From contig CAIZRG010000006.1 of NCBI GenBank assembly GCA_903935335.1, positions 1 through 64,000 of the forward strand: a DNA stretch of 64,000 bases. Reading direction: 5' to 3'. Position 1 is the first letter of the stretch; every line of letters begins with the position of its first letter. A program made the position numbers and the translations under genes. This document shows positions 37,545 to 46,478 of this stretch, piece after piece. A model generated the notes under the pieces. That model had not been told where the DNA came from. It worked only from the letters and a program-made list of their open reading frames with translations, and ran no database searches. This DNA is from Oligoflexia bacterium. GTDB taxonomy: Bacteria; Bdellovibrionota; UBA1018.

Positions 37545-38639
37545 TTAGGCAACCCAAGGATTACCTAAACGCAAACCGTAGAGAGCAACTCCCACCGCGT
37601 GAGCAGCAGGGAATCTCAAAGTCACTTCCGACATCTGTTTTGGATCGAGTTGTATCAAAACATGATAAAGTTTCGGAGCCCCAAGCCTCAGTAAAGACCG
37701 TCCCGAATCATCAGCACTTAAATCTTCTCCCATCATCGATTCGAAAACAGGAACTCCATTCACCTCAACTGAAATCACTCCAAGCTCAAACTCTTTTAAC
37801 GACTGTGCGACTACAGAAAACCGAGAACTGGGACAAGTAAAAATAAGGGATGCTTCTGAATCCAGAGTATAAATTCTATCGTCATTCTGGGACCATTTTC
37901 CCTGCAAAAAAACCTGACCCACACCCATTTTTTTAGAATAAGGGTTCTTAAAATCAACGGATCGATTTTTTTTAAGTCCCTCACCCACATCAAATCCTTG
38001 GGGTAAAAAAAGATTTTCAGTTTGACGTAAAGCTCCTAGCTCAATTTTTAGAGCATCCTGAGAGAACAAGAATGAAGAAGATGGCTCAAAAACAGGAAGT
38101 AAAGGTAAACCTACATCTTTTGATCTTAAAAAACTCTGAATCACTTCTTCGATCTGCGTAAAAAATCGGGATCCTAGCTCTCCTGATTTTTGAGTACTCA
38201 AATCAACTCTCCCTTCATTGAAAAGAACCACGTGAGGCATCTGCTTCACATCGAAAGCAGCTGCAATCCTTCCTTCAAGATCAATGACCATTGGAAACTC
38301 TTTGTTTTTTTCAAATTTCTGTAAATAAACTCGGTTTTTCAGGTACGGATAGGTCGGTTGAGCAATCAGAAGCATCTTCAATCCATGAACCTGATAACGC
38401 CAATGCCACTGTTTGAGATAAAAGAGAGCTAACTCACACTCAAAATGAGTCCAGTCTACAAAAAGCATCACCCAAGATTTTTGAATAAAGTCAGATTGCA
38501 ATGGAACCACAATGGCTCGATGACCTTGCTTCAACCCTATCATTAAGGGAGGTGAACCCAACCAAAAAGGAGCCAGTTCTTTTTTTGCCAACTCAATCGC
38601 TTCTTCCTCAGTCAGGTCTTTTTTCTTAGCCTTCCACAT
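37545..38639 (-). CDS. Thioredoxin-fold protein with DipZ-type C-terminal domain, no CXXC
   Basis: This is a 364-residue cytoplasmic-looking protein. Residues about 40-170 follow a thioredoxin/AhpC-like fold (SWVMLFVDWTHFECELALFYL, QMPHVVLFNEGRV with the cis-Pro region), but the active-site CXXC is absent. Residues about 230-364 (GKWSQNDDRIYTL, VISVEVNGVPVF, GAPKLYHVLIQLD, AVGVALYGLRLG) resemble the carbohydrate-binding-like C-terminal domain of DipZ. A redox role is therefore doubtful and binding is more likely. Its start overlaps the stop of the MFS exporter gene by 14 bp, so the two form one transcript. No signal peptide or membrane segment is seen. Confidence 0.6.
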   Translation of the reverse strand: MWKAKKKDLTEEEAIELAKKELAPFWLGSPPLMIGLKQGHRAIVVPLQSDFIQKSWVMLFVDWTHFECELALFYLKQWHWRYQVHGLKMLLIAQPTYPYLKNRVYLQKFEKNKEFPMVIDLEGRIAAAFDVKQMPHVVLFNEGRVDLSTQKSGELGSRFFTQIEEVIQSFLRSKDVGLPLLPVFEPSSSFLFSQDALKIELGALRQTENLFLPQGFDVGEGLKKNRSVDFKNPYSKKMGVGQVFLQGKWSQNDDRIYTLDSEASLIFTCPSSRFSVVAQSLKEFELGVISVEVNGVPVFESMMGEDLSADDSGRSLLRLGAPKLYHVLIQLDPKQMSEVTLRFPAAHAVGVALYGLRLGNPWVA

Positions 38640-40026
38640 GTCTACTGACCTTTTGACGAGATAACCTTCTGCCGCTTCTTCGTTTTCCTAAGGAAGCGAG
38701 CATTGCTCCAACTGCAGCCACTCCTGCAACAAACAAAGACAAATGAAATGAATCTACAAAACTGTGAGTTTCTGTCATCCTCCAAGAAAACAAGGATGTT
38801 GCTAGACCTGTACCTGCCATCAAACCTAGATTTCGTGTTGTAGCTAACATGGCTGAAGCTACACCTAGCTTATCGATGGGAACACTTCCCATAATCGCAT
38901 TATTATTAGGCGACTGAAATAATCCTAAGGCTAAACCCATCACACACAACCCAAAAACAATGCTCGTCTCACTAGTTTGAGCATAGAGGCCTTTACCAAA
39001 TAAGCCTGCCATTGAAAAAAACCCAATCCCCGCAAGAAAAGCTCCAGTGAAGCTTAACCCTTGACTGCCCAGCCGATCTGAAGCTCGGCCACTCATTGGA
39101 GCAATGACAAAAATGGTCAGTGGAATCACCGTCATGAAAAATCCAGCCTTATGAGGAGAAAAATGACAGACTTCTTCAAGAAAGAACGGCATTAATACAG
39201 CCACCGATTGAAATGCCACAAAAGTGAGAAACCCAGCCAAATTTGCAGTCCAAAAAGTTTGATTTTTGAGTAAGGATAAATCAAAAAGAGGAGCTTTTGC
39301 ACGTGACTCGACCTTGAGAAATCCATAAACAAGCCCAATCCAAGCAATAAAAACCATCCATCCTGAAAAACTCAATTGGAGAGGAGAATCAAATAACAGC
39401 ATAAAAAGGACTACAATAGCAGTTTGCAAAAAAGCCCCTGCCCAATCAAAAGGACCTGCCTTTTTATTGGATTTCTCATCATTTACAAAATAATGAACCA
39501 GAGAAACCCCCAAAACACCGACAGGAAGATTGACCCAAAAAATACTCCTCCATCCCATTTTTGAAATGAGAAAACCGCCAATACTAGGTCCAGTCACTAA
39601 TCCTGTACTCACAACCATGGCCAAAATTCCAAGAGCAGCTCCTCTTTCTCGGACAGGGAAGGCGCTTGTAATCAAGCTCGGCCCGTTGGCCATGAGCATG
39701 GCTGCTCCGACTCCCTGGACGACTCGAAACAAAATGAGCCAAGAGAGTTCTGGAGCAATGCCACACAAGACTGAACCTAAAACAAAGATAAAAAAACCAA
39801 TTTGAAAAACAAGCTTTCTTCCCTTTTCATCAGACAACCTGCCACAGGGAAGTAAAACACAAGTAATCACGAGGAGATAGACCATAACCACCCACTTGAC
39901 ATGCGAAAGATTAGGTCCAAATTCTTTATTCAAAGTAGGCAAGGCTACGTTGACAATACTGGAGTCAAGAGTTGCCATGAAAGTCCCACAGCCTACTGAT
40001 GTGAGAACCCACCATTTTTGCTTCAT
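38626..40026 (-). CDS. MFS drug-efflux transporter, DHA2/EmrB-QacA type (14 TM)
   Basis: This 466-residue inner-membrane transporter starts at the ATG at 40026 (MKQKWWVLTSVG). An upstream in-frame start at 40077 adds a polar leader and would place the palindrome at 40047 inside the gene. The DHA2 motif C-like LDSSIVNVALPTL, motif A GRLSDEKGRK and the VTGPSIGGFLISKMGWRSIFWVNLPVG block are all present. Many hydrophobic segments fit 14 membrane helices. Members export drugs or lipids using the proton gradient. The substrate cannot be told. It shares a short divergent region with the transketolase operon and overlaps the thioredoxin-fold gene downstream. Confidence 0.9.
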   Translation of the reverse strand: MKQKWWVLTSVGCGTFMATLDSSIVNVALPTLNKEFGPNLSHVKWVVMVYLLVITCVLLPCGRLSDEKGRKLVFQIGFFIFVLGSVLCGIAPELSWLILFRVVQGVGAAMLMANGPSLITSAFPVRERGAALGILAMVVSTGLVTGPSIGGFLISKMGWRSIFWVNLPVGVLGVSLVHYFVNDEKSNKKAGPFDWAGAFLQTAIVVLFMLLFDSPLQLSFSGWMVFIAWIGLVYGFLKVESRAKAPLFDLSLLKNQTFWTANLAGFLTFVAFQSVAVLMPFFLEEVCHFSPHKAGFFMTVIPLTIFVIAPMSGRASDRLGSQGLSFTGAFLAGIGFFSMAGLFGKGLYAQTSETSIVFGLCVMGLALGLFQSPNNNAIMGSVPIDKLGVASAMLATTRNLGLMAGTGLATSLFSWRMTETHSFVDSFHLSLFVAGVAAVGAMLASLGKRRSGRRLSRQKVSRHVEG

Positions 40027-40046
40027 TCTTTTATTACTGTAACAAG

Positions 40047-40064
40047 TTGAAACGCAGCGTTCAA
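40047..40064. promoter_or_regulatory. Possible operator: inverted repeat in the MFS/transketolase divergent region
   Basis: TTGAAACGC and GCGTTCAA form a near-perfect palindrome (one extra A in the left arm, one-base centre). On the minus strand TTGAAC (-35-like) is followed 17 bases later by TACAGT (-10-like) just before the MFS start, so a repressor here would block that promoter. A second weaker palindrome, ACCACGAAT/ATTCCGTGGT, lies at about 40080-40106. No regulator gene is adjacent. Confidence 0.3.
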
Positions 40065-40118
40065 CAACTGGGCTCAATAAACCACGAATGAACTCAAATT
40101 CCGTGGTATGAGAGGGAA

Positions 40119-40967
40119 ATGCAAACTGAATCGTTAAACAGGATAGCCAGTGAGCTTAGAACTTGGATCATTGAAATGTTAGCTCAAGCAAAATCAGGTC
40201 ATCCAGGAGGAAGCCTTTCAGCGATTGATCTCTTGACAGTTCTTTTTTTTAAGGAAATGAAAGGCTTAGACCCCTCACATCCCTTCCAAGAGCGAGATCA
40301 CTTCATTCTTTCCAAAGGACATGCCGCTCCGGCTCTTTATTCTGTTTTGGCTAAAAAAGGATTTATCCCCTACGAAGAACTTAAAACTCTTCGTCAAATA
40401 GGCAGTAGGCTTCAAGGTCACCCCGATCGCGTAAGACTGCCTATCGTTGAAGCCTCAACCGGTTCACTCGGCCAAGGACTTTCTGTAGCTCAAGGGATGG
40501 CTCTTGGCCTTAAAATGGATAAGAAATCATCCCGTGTTTATTGTCTATTAGGAGATGGAGAAATTCAAGAGGGTCAGATCTGGGAAGCAGCTATGTCAGC
40601 TCCTCAGTTTAAGCTTTCTAACCTCTGTGTGATCTTAGACAGCAATGATGCCCAGATCGATGGGCGAGTGAGCGAAGTCATGCCCATAGAGCCCATTATT
40701 GATAAATGGAAAGCTTTTGGCTGGAATACTTTTGAAATAAATGGACACGACATCCATCAAATCACTCAAACTTTTGAAGAAGCTCGTCGATTGGAAACAC
40801 ACCCATCTCAAAAGCCTGTGTTTATTTTAGCTCGAACTGTAAAAGGCAAGGGAGTCTCCTTTATGGAAAATCAAATCGGTTGGCACGGAGTTGCTCCCAA
40901 TACCGAACAAGCACGCAAAGCCATTGAAGAAATCAAAAACTCTCAGAATCGAGGGCACGATGTCTAA
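40119..40967 (+). CDS. Transketolase N-terminal (TPP-binding) subunit
   Basis: This is the first half of a split transketolase of the pentose phosphate pathway. It binds thiamine pyrophosphate. The AKSGHPGGSLSAIDLL start, FILSKGHAAPALYSVLA, ASTGSLGQGLSVAQGMALG, and GDGEIQEGQIWEAAM with the GDGxxxEG TPP motif followed by the downstream DSN are all present. At 282 residues it has the TPP domain only. The second half is the next gene, overlapping by 8 bp. Split transketolases are common in many bacteria and archaea. It starts divergent operon expression opposite the MFS exporter. Confidence 0.93.
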   Translation: MQTESLNRIASELRTWIIEMLAQAKSGHPGGSLSAIDLLTVLFFKEMKGLDPSHPFQERDHFILSKGHAAPALYSVLAKKGFIPYEELKTLRQIGSRLQGHPDRVRLPIVEASTGSLGQGLSVAQGMALGLKMDKKSSRVYCLLGDGEIQEGQIWEAAMSAPQFKLSNLCVILDSNDAQIDGRVSEVMPIEPIIDKWKAFGWNTFEINGHDIHQITQTFEEARRLETHPSQKPVFILARTVKGKGVSFMENQIGWHGVAPNTEQARKAIEEIKNSQNRGHDV

Positions 40968-41916
40968 ATCCACACGCCAAGCCTTTGGTGAAGCCTTGGC
41001 AGAACTAGGCAAGAAGCACTCCCAGATTGTGGTACTAGATGCTGATCTTTCGAAATCGACAAAATCTGATATTTTCGCTAAAAAATTTCCGGATCGCTTT
41101 TTTGAAATGGGAATCGCTGAAGCCAATATGATTGGTACTGCAGCTGGACTTTCTTTTACTGGAAAGATTCCCTTTCTTTGCAGCTTTGGATGCTTTCTCA
41201 CAGGTCGCTACGATACAATCCGTCTCAGTGTTGCTTATTCTCAGGCCAATGTCAGGATGGTAGGTACACATGCCGGAGTTGGAATTGGAGATGATGGATA
41301 CAGCCAAATGGGACTGGAAGATCTGACCTTGATGAGAGCACTCCCGAATCTGGGAGTGTTTCAACCGATGGATGCTACTGAAACTGGTTTACTTTTAGAA
41401 TACCTGGTTCAGGAGTGGAAAGGCCCTGCCTATCTCAGACTGACCCGACAGAATCTGCCGGATCTTTATCCTCGCTCGACTCCCTTTCGACCCACTCGAC
41501 TACTCCAAATTCGTCCACCTGGCACTTCAGAAACTCAGGTGATTTGTATTGCAACCGGTGCTTCCGTTTCTGAAGCAGTTCAAGCTTCTGGAATCCTTGA
41601 AGAAAATGGGATTTCTATGGAAGTCTGGAATGCTCATTGTCTCAAACCTTTTGACGAGTCCACTCTCCTTCAAATCGCTCAGAGTTCTTCTCTCCTAGTG
41701 ACTGTAGAGGATCACTCGGTCATAGGTGGATTGGGTAGTTGTGTAGCTGATGCTCTAGTAAAGCAAAGTCAGCATCCTCCTCTTCTCAAATTAGGAATCC
41801 AAGATCAGTTTGGTGAAAGCGGGGATGCCCAGGAGCTTTATGACAAGTTTGGGATCTCAGCTCAAGCCATTGCAGCTCAGATTAAGATGACCCTGAATAG
41901 GAATTTGAAGCGATGA
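40960..41916 (+). CDS. Transketolase C-terminal (pyrimidine-binding) subunit
   Basis: This is the second half of the split transketolase, 318 residues from the ATG at 40960 with GAGGGCACG directly upstream. An upstream in-frame start at 40891 would run far into the first subunit and is unlikely. The opening SKSTRQAFGEALAELG, KFPDRFFEMGIAEANMIGTAAGLSFTGKIPF and GVGIGDDGYSQMGLEDL are the Pyr domain. The C-terminal domain has LLVTVEDHSVIGGLGSCVADALV. With the preceding TPP subunit it makes one functional enzyme. The downstream MDR dehydrogenase starts within four bases of its stop (ATGA), giving a coupled operon. Confidence 0.93.
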   Translation: MSKSTRQAFGEALAELGKKHSQIVVLDADLSKSTKSDIFAKKFPDRFFEMGIAEANMIGTAAGLSFTGKIPFLCSFGCFLTGRYDTIRLSVAYSQANVRMVGTHAGVGIGDDGYSQMGLEDLTLMRALPNLGVFQPMDATETGLLLEYLVQEWKGPAYLRLTRQNLPDLYPRSTPFRPTRLLQIRPPGTSETQVICIATGASVSEAVQASGILEENGISMEVWNAHCLKPFDESTLLQIAQSSSLLVTVEDHSVIGGLGSCVADALVKQSQHPPLLKLGIQDQFGESGDAQELYDKFGISAQAIAAQIKMTLNRNLKR

Positions 41917-43007
41917 AAGCTTGGAGAATTTCAGAACATGGGGATCTCACTCATCTCAAACAGGTAGAGGTTCCTTCCCCTGCTCCTGGTCCAATGGAAG
42001 CCTTGGTCCAGGTAAAAACCGTCGGACTCAATCACCTTGATCTTTGGGTACTTCGAGGAGTGGCAGACCATCATTTTCCTCTTCCCTTAATCCCAGGCTG
42101 CGATGTGTGTGGAACCCTGGAAGCATTGGGTCCAGGCTCAGAAGAAGCGTTAGCCAAACGACAATTAGGCTTAGGCTCTGAAGTGATTTTAAACCCAGGC
42201 ACCTCTTGTGGAGGATGTGAACCTTGCCTCAATGGCTTAGACCCTTTATGTCGATCCTATGGTATTTTAGGTGAAACACAAGACGGGGGATGCGCTGAGA
42301 AAATCGTGGTCCCTGTAGCTAACATCATCCAAAAACCAGGAAACCTCTCAGCCATTGAATGTGCTGCTCTTCCTATTCCATATCTTACAGCATGGACAAT
42401 GCTGGTTCGCAAAGCACAACTCCGTGCAGGTGAAATCATCCTCATCCAAGCAGGAGGAAGTGGAGTCTCTGTCGCTGCCATTCAAATAGCCAAACTTTTA
42501 GGAGCGACAGTGATTACAACAGTAGGATCCACTGGTGAATTAACGGGTAAATTGAATGATAAGGTTAAAAAAGCTCAGGCTCTTGGAGCAGATCACGTCA
42601 TTGAGTACTCGCAGACACCCTTTCGAGAAGAAGTTCAGCGTTACTTAAAAAGCTTAGGAAAGAAAGGCTGTGATGTCGTCCTAGACCATATTGGAGCAGA
42701 CACCTTCCAAGAAAGTTTGAAATGTCTCACCTGGGGAGGGAGATTTGTCACCTGCGGTGCAACCTCAGGAGGTGAGGTCAGCCTAGACCTGAAGGCCTTA
42801 TTTTTTAAAAATCTCTCTCTTTTAGGTTCCACCATGGGAAGCAAAGGGGATCTGATTCGTGTGATTGAACTAGCTCAAAAGAAGAAACTCCAACCCGTCA
42901 TTGACACTGTGCTACCGCTTTCTCGTTTACCAGAAGCCTTTGAACGACTGACCCAAAGAAAAGTATTTGGAAAGGTCGTTCTCACCTCCGATGAGATCAA
43001 CCTCTGA
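41913..43007 (+). CDS. Zinc-dependent MDR alcohol dehydrogenase/quinone reductase-like
   Basis: This is a 364-residue medium-chain dehydrogenase/reductase. It has a GroES-like N-terminal part with the catalytic zinc motif region (PGCDVCGTLEALG), the structural-zinc type cysteines in GTSCGGCEPCLNGLDPLCRSYG, and the Rossmann segment ILIQAGGSGVSVAAIQIAKLLGATVITT. LDHIGADTFQESLKCLTWGGRFVTCGATSG follows the usual pattern. The substrate is unknown. It is NADP(H)-type in principle, but the specificity was not read. It is coupled to the transketolase C-subunit by an ATGA overlap and overlaps nothing that matters downstream, as the DUF457 gene starts 11 bases after its stop. Confidence 0.9.
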   Translation: MKAWRISEHGDLTHLKQVEVPSPAPGPMEALVQVKTVGLNHLDLWVLRGVADHHFPLPLIPGCDVCGTLEALGPGSEEALAKRQLGLGSEVILNPGTSCGGCEPCLNGLDPLCRSYGILGETQDGGCAEKIVVPVANIIQKPGNLSAIECAALPIPYLTAWTMLVRKAQLRAGEIILIQAGGSGVSVAAIQIAKLLGATVITTVGSTGELTGKLNDKVKKAQALGADHVIEYSQTPFREEVQRYLKSLGKKGCDVVLDHIGADTFQESLKCLTWGGRFVTCGATSGGEVSLDLKALFFKNLSLLGSTMGSKGDLIRVIELAQKKKLQPVIDTVLPLSRLPEAFERLTQRKVFGKVVLTSDEINL

Positions 43008-43017
43008 AGGATTCCTC

Positions 43018-43584
43018 ATGTTCTTATTCGGCCATCTGGGCATTGGTAAAACACTTTTAGGCCCGATTTCAAAAGGCCTACCGAATCGATACCTTCTGGT
43101 TGGAACTATTTTACCGGACTTGATTGATAAACCCCTTTACTATGGAGCTACTTTTTTCTCACAAAACCACGGCTCAGTATGGAGTAGTATTTCTGGCAGT
43201 CGAACCTTGGGTCACACTGCCCTTTTTATTCTGATTTTGAGTAGTCTCACCTGGATCAAAAAATCAAAACGAATTGCTGCTCTTTTCTTAGGGAGTGCTA
43301 TTCATTTACTCTTAGATGCAGTTTCGGATGCTCTCCTCGGAAGAGATTTTTCTGAATCCTTACAAACAGTTATTCTTTGGCCTTTACTCGGAACGAAGTT
43401 TCCAGACTTTCCTTATTCCAGTCTGAGTGAGCATCTCAATATCATGGATCGACCTAGCCTCATTTTAGAGGAACTCATAGGTGCAAGTCTCCTGATTTTT
43501 AACTCACGCTCTATGACGACTGAAACGACTGTGGCGATATCCATAACTGAAGTAAAAAATAAGCCCGATCAGGGTACTAATTAA
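43018..43584 (+). CDS. DUF457-type membrane metal-dependent hydrolase-like protein
   Basis: This 188-residue membrane protein starts at the ATG at 43018 with GAAGGAT upstream. The longer start at 42967 lies inside the preceding gene. It opens MFLFGHLGIGKTLLGP, then VGTILPDLIDKPLYY with Asp-rich loops, GSRTLGHTAL and GSAIHLLLDAVSDALLG. This order of H and D residues is typical of the DUF457 family (often labelled inner-membrane metal-dependent hydrolase). Family members are integral membrane proteins of unproven activity. The 3' end overlaps the convergent amino acid permease gene by 81 bp. Confidence 0.65.
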   Translation: MFLFGHLGIGKTLLGPISKGLPNRYLLVGTILPDLIDKPLYYGATFFSQNHGSVWSSISGSRTLGHTALFILILSSLTWIKKSKRIAALFLGSAIHLLLDAVSDALLGRDFSESLQTVILWPLLGTKFPDFPYSSLSEHLNIMDRPSLILEELIGASLLIFNSRSMTTETTVAISITEVKNKPDQGTN

Positions 43585-44889
43585 GTAAAATTTCCAGTTT
43601 TCAACCCAAAGCTGAGTAAAAAGAAAAAAACATAAACCTGCCGACACAGAGGATACCCAATAGACAGCAGGACAACGAAAGGTTCGTTTCACTTCAGGGT
43701 GCTTATACCGCATCACCATCACCTCCACTGAAACAAAAGCAAAAACTGCTAGCGTTGCCATACTGCTCAGCTGCCCTAAGGTGGATACAGAAACAAAACC
43801 CGAGATTAGCATCATCACCCATCCACTCGCTAGAATACCAAAATGCGGTGTTCCAAATCTTGCGTTTACCTGAGCAAAAAAATCAGGGACCAAACCGTCT
43901 CGAGCCATGACCATCAGAATTCGAGACTGCCCAAAAATCTGGGTTAAAAGAACGGTAGTCATTGCTGCAATAGCCCCTGTCGCAACTAGCTTTGCACCTA
44001 TGTCCACTCCATTTCTTCTTAAAGCATAGGCCATGGGCTCTGAGCTATTCAAAGAGGAGTAAGGAGCAATGGCTGTCAAGACCCCTGATACAACAATATA
44101 AAGAACAGCAGAAACCAGCAAAGACCCTATAATCCCAATGGGTAAGTCCCGATTAGGATTTTTACACTCCTCTGCAGCAGTTGCTAAAGTATCAAATCCA
44201 TTATAAGCCATAAAAATAAACCCTGCGCCTGCAGCCATACCGAAAAACCCGTGTGGAGCAAAAACTTTCCAATGAGTTGGGTCAATATGTGGCGTTGCGG
44301 CAACCAGAAAGATCAAAATAGCGACTAACTTTACACCCACCAAAACACCGTTGAGTTTAGTAGCGCCTTTTGTACCCACAAGTAAAAACAGAGTGAGGCA
44401 AAAAACAATCCCAACAGCGGGTAAATTAATAATCCCACCCTGAGAAGGAATTTTTGAAATCTGATCTGGAATAACCACCCCTAGACTTCTTAGAATCCCA
44501 ACAAGATAGCCTGACCAGCCCGAGGCAACAGTAGCCCCTCCACAAGTAAATACCATTAGAACAAACCATCCCACAAGAGCTGCAAGTAGCTCGCCCAGTG
44601 TAACATAGGTATAGGTATAGGCACTTCCTGCCACAGGCAGCATCGAGGCCAATTCAGCATAGGCAAGCGCTGTAAAAACACAAGCGACTGCTCCTATTGC
44701 AAAAGACACTGTAATGGCTGGACCCGCATACTGAGCTGCAGCAATTCCCGTCAGAACGAAAATACCCGTTCCAATGATAGCCCCCAGACCCAGCAAAATC
44801 AGATCTAAAACCCCTAAGTTTTTCCTGAGTTTTGTATTTTTAATTTCAACTGCAATTTCATTCAGGCTTTTAATGCGGAGATGATTCAT
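43504..44889 (-). CDS. APC-family cationic amino acid permease (CAT-like)
   Basis: This 461-residue inner-membrane transporter has about 12 helices. LGLGAIIGTGIFVLTGIAA, FTALAYAELASMLPVAGSAYTYTY and GFIFMAYNGFDTLATAAEECKNPNRDLPIGI are the defining motifs of the APC CAT subgroup (YfnA-like). Substrates are probably cationic or neutral amino acids, which is known only for the family. Its 3' end overlaps the convergent DUF457 gene by 81 bp. The start (MNHLRIKSL) has a polar leader before helix 1. A divergent regulator/HD-GYP gene begins 157 bp upstream. Confidence 0.92.
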   Translation of the reverse strand: MNHLRIKSLNEIAVEIKNTKLRKNLGVLDLILLGLGAIIGTGIFVLTGIAAAQYAGPAITVSFAIGAVACVFTALAYAELASMLPVAGSAYTYTYVTLGELLAALVGWFVLMVFTCGGATVASGWSGYLVGILRSLGVVIPDQISKIPSQGGIINLPAVGIVFCLTLFLLVGTKGATKLNGVLVGVKLVAILIFLVAATPHIDPTHWKVFAPHGFFGMAAGAGFIFMAYNGFDTLATAAEECKNPNRDLPIGIIGSLLVSAVLYIVVSGVLTAIAPYSSLNSSEPMAYALRRNGVDIGAKLVATGAIAAMTTVLLTQIFGQSRILMVMARDGLVPDFFAQVNARFGTPHFGILASGWVMMLISGFVSVSTLGQLSSMATLAVFAFVSVEVMVMRYKHPEVKRTFRCPAVYWVSSVSAGLCFFLFTQLWVENWKFYLISTLIGLIFYFSYGYRHSRFSRHRA

Positions 44890-45045
44890 AGACCAGGGTT
44901 TATATATTGCATTCCGTCATAAAGCTACTTTTTCTTCCCTCCTCGATTCTAATATAAGAGAGGACTTGGAAAAAATCAGAGATCTCATGTTAAGATAAAA
45001 AATGAAGTTGAAACTAAAAAACGATAACCTCAAAACTGTAAAACC

Positions 45046-46389
45046 ATGAAAATTCTACTCATTGAAGACGATCCAGACATTCGAGAACTAGTTTCACTGA
45101 TTTTACAAGTGAAACTGCTAGCCAAAGTGACCCAGGCTGCAACAGTTCAAGAGGGACTTCAGTCTCTGAACGACTCCACTTCCTTCGATCTTATTTTTTC
45201 AGACTACCATCTGCCTGATGGCACTGGAGGAATGATTTATCTAGCTTCACAAGCTTTAAATTCTTCTATTCCATTTTTGCTATGCAGCACTGAAAAACCT
45301 GAAAACTGTGTCGAACTAAAAAACAAAAAAATAGCAGGCTTCATCCAAAAACCATTTGATACGACGTCCGTCGTAACTCAAACTCGACAAGCTTTAGGCT
45401 CTTTGAGCAGTTCGCCCATTCCTGAGGATCCTGCTGAATATTTGCCCATTTCTCTTAAAATCTTTCTTAAAATTAATGTTCTTTATTGTGATTTATTTAT
45501 TAAGCTTTCTGACTCTAAGTTTATTCGTCTCGCAAAAGCTGGAGATACATTTGGAAAAGAAGATTTCCAGAATTACCAATCTAGAAAATTAGATAACTTG
45601 TATGTTCGAAAGACTGACTCTGGGAAATTTGTTGAACATTTTTCAAAGGACGTTCTGAGCTTAAGTCAAGCCAAGTCTTTACCAGAACAAGAAGCATTTG
45701 AAAAAGCTGAGCAGAATTTTCAAGTTCTCCAATACGCCATCAGTTCATTAGGTTTTACTTCAGAGGTTCAAGATCTCACCCGTTCATGCACCAGTTTAGC
45801 TATTCGATGCATCTTAAATGATCCTGTTGCTCAACCTCTTTTTCAAAAAATCTTATCCAAGAAAGGAAACTTCCTCAGCACTCATAGTATTCTTCTCGTT
45901 CAGCTGTCTTGCTATCTCGCTCACCTGATCGGTTGGAACTCAGAAACAACACGTTACAAACTTGCTTTAGCAAGCTTTCTGCACGACATCACTCTTTCTG
46001 ATGAGACCTTAGCTAACCTTGAGCTCGCTGATCGAAACAATCCAACAGACTCTTCCAGTCTTCGCTCTATTTTTGAACAACATCCTCTTGATGCAGAAAA
46101 ACTAGTTCTTTCCATGAAGAATATACCAACAGAAGTTGATTTCATTTTAAGAACCCATCACGAGCGCCCAGATGGAAGTGGATTTCCGAATAAACTCACT
46201 GCTGCTCAAATTGAACCTCTCGCTTCCTTATTTATTGTTGCCCATGACTTAACAATTTATTTTTGGATGAGAGGCACAAGTGCAACTTTAAATGAGTTCT
46301 TAAATATTTATGCCAATGATTACAAAAATCATTATTTCAAAAAATTGATCTCACAACTCACGGCATCAGGTAAAACCGTTACACTCTAA
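45046..46389 (+). CDS. Response regulator with HD-GYP-type phosphodiesterase domain (copy 1)
   Basis: A 447-residue protein has an N-terminal receiver domain with its acidic pocket (IEDDPD), phospho-acceptor Asp53 (FSDYHLPDGTG) and Lys102 (GFIQKPFD), all intact. A middle segment of unknown fold follows. The C-terminal HD-GYP-like domain has FLHDITLSD and HHERPDGSGFP, where GFP replaces the GYP signature. The second motif is HDIT, not the usual HDIGK, so activity on c-di-GMP is plausible but not certain. It is encoded alone after a 157-bp divergent gap. A paralogue of the same length lies at 51667-53010. Confidence 0.83.
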   Translation: MKILLIEDDPDIRELVSLILQVKLLAKVTQAATVQEGLQSLNDSTSFDLIFSDYHLPDGTGGMIYLASQALNSSIPFLLCSTEKPENCVELKNKKIAGFIQKPFDTTSVVTQTRQALGSLSSSPIPEDPAEYLPISLKIFLKINVLYCDLFIKLSDSKFIRLAKAGDTFGKEDFQNYQSRKLDNLYVRKTDSGKFVEHFSKDVLSLSQAKSLPEQEAFEKAEQNFQVLQYAISSLGFTSEVQDLTRSCTSLAIRCILNDPVAQPLFQKILSKKGNFLSTHSILLVQLSCYLAHLIGWNSETTRYKLALASFLHDITLSDETLANLELADRNNPTDSSSLRSIFEQHPLDAEKLVLSMKNIPTEVDFILRTHHERPDGSGFPNKLTAAQIEPLASLFIVAHDLTIYFWMRGTSATLNEFLNIYANDYKNHYFKKLISQLTASGKTVTL

Positions 46390-46478
46390 GCGTAACCCCT
46401 ATTGTTATTGTATGGAAAAATAAACCTCTTGTAAGGTCAGACTGCAATTTTGACTCAATTTAGCATTTCACTGAAGCT

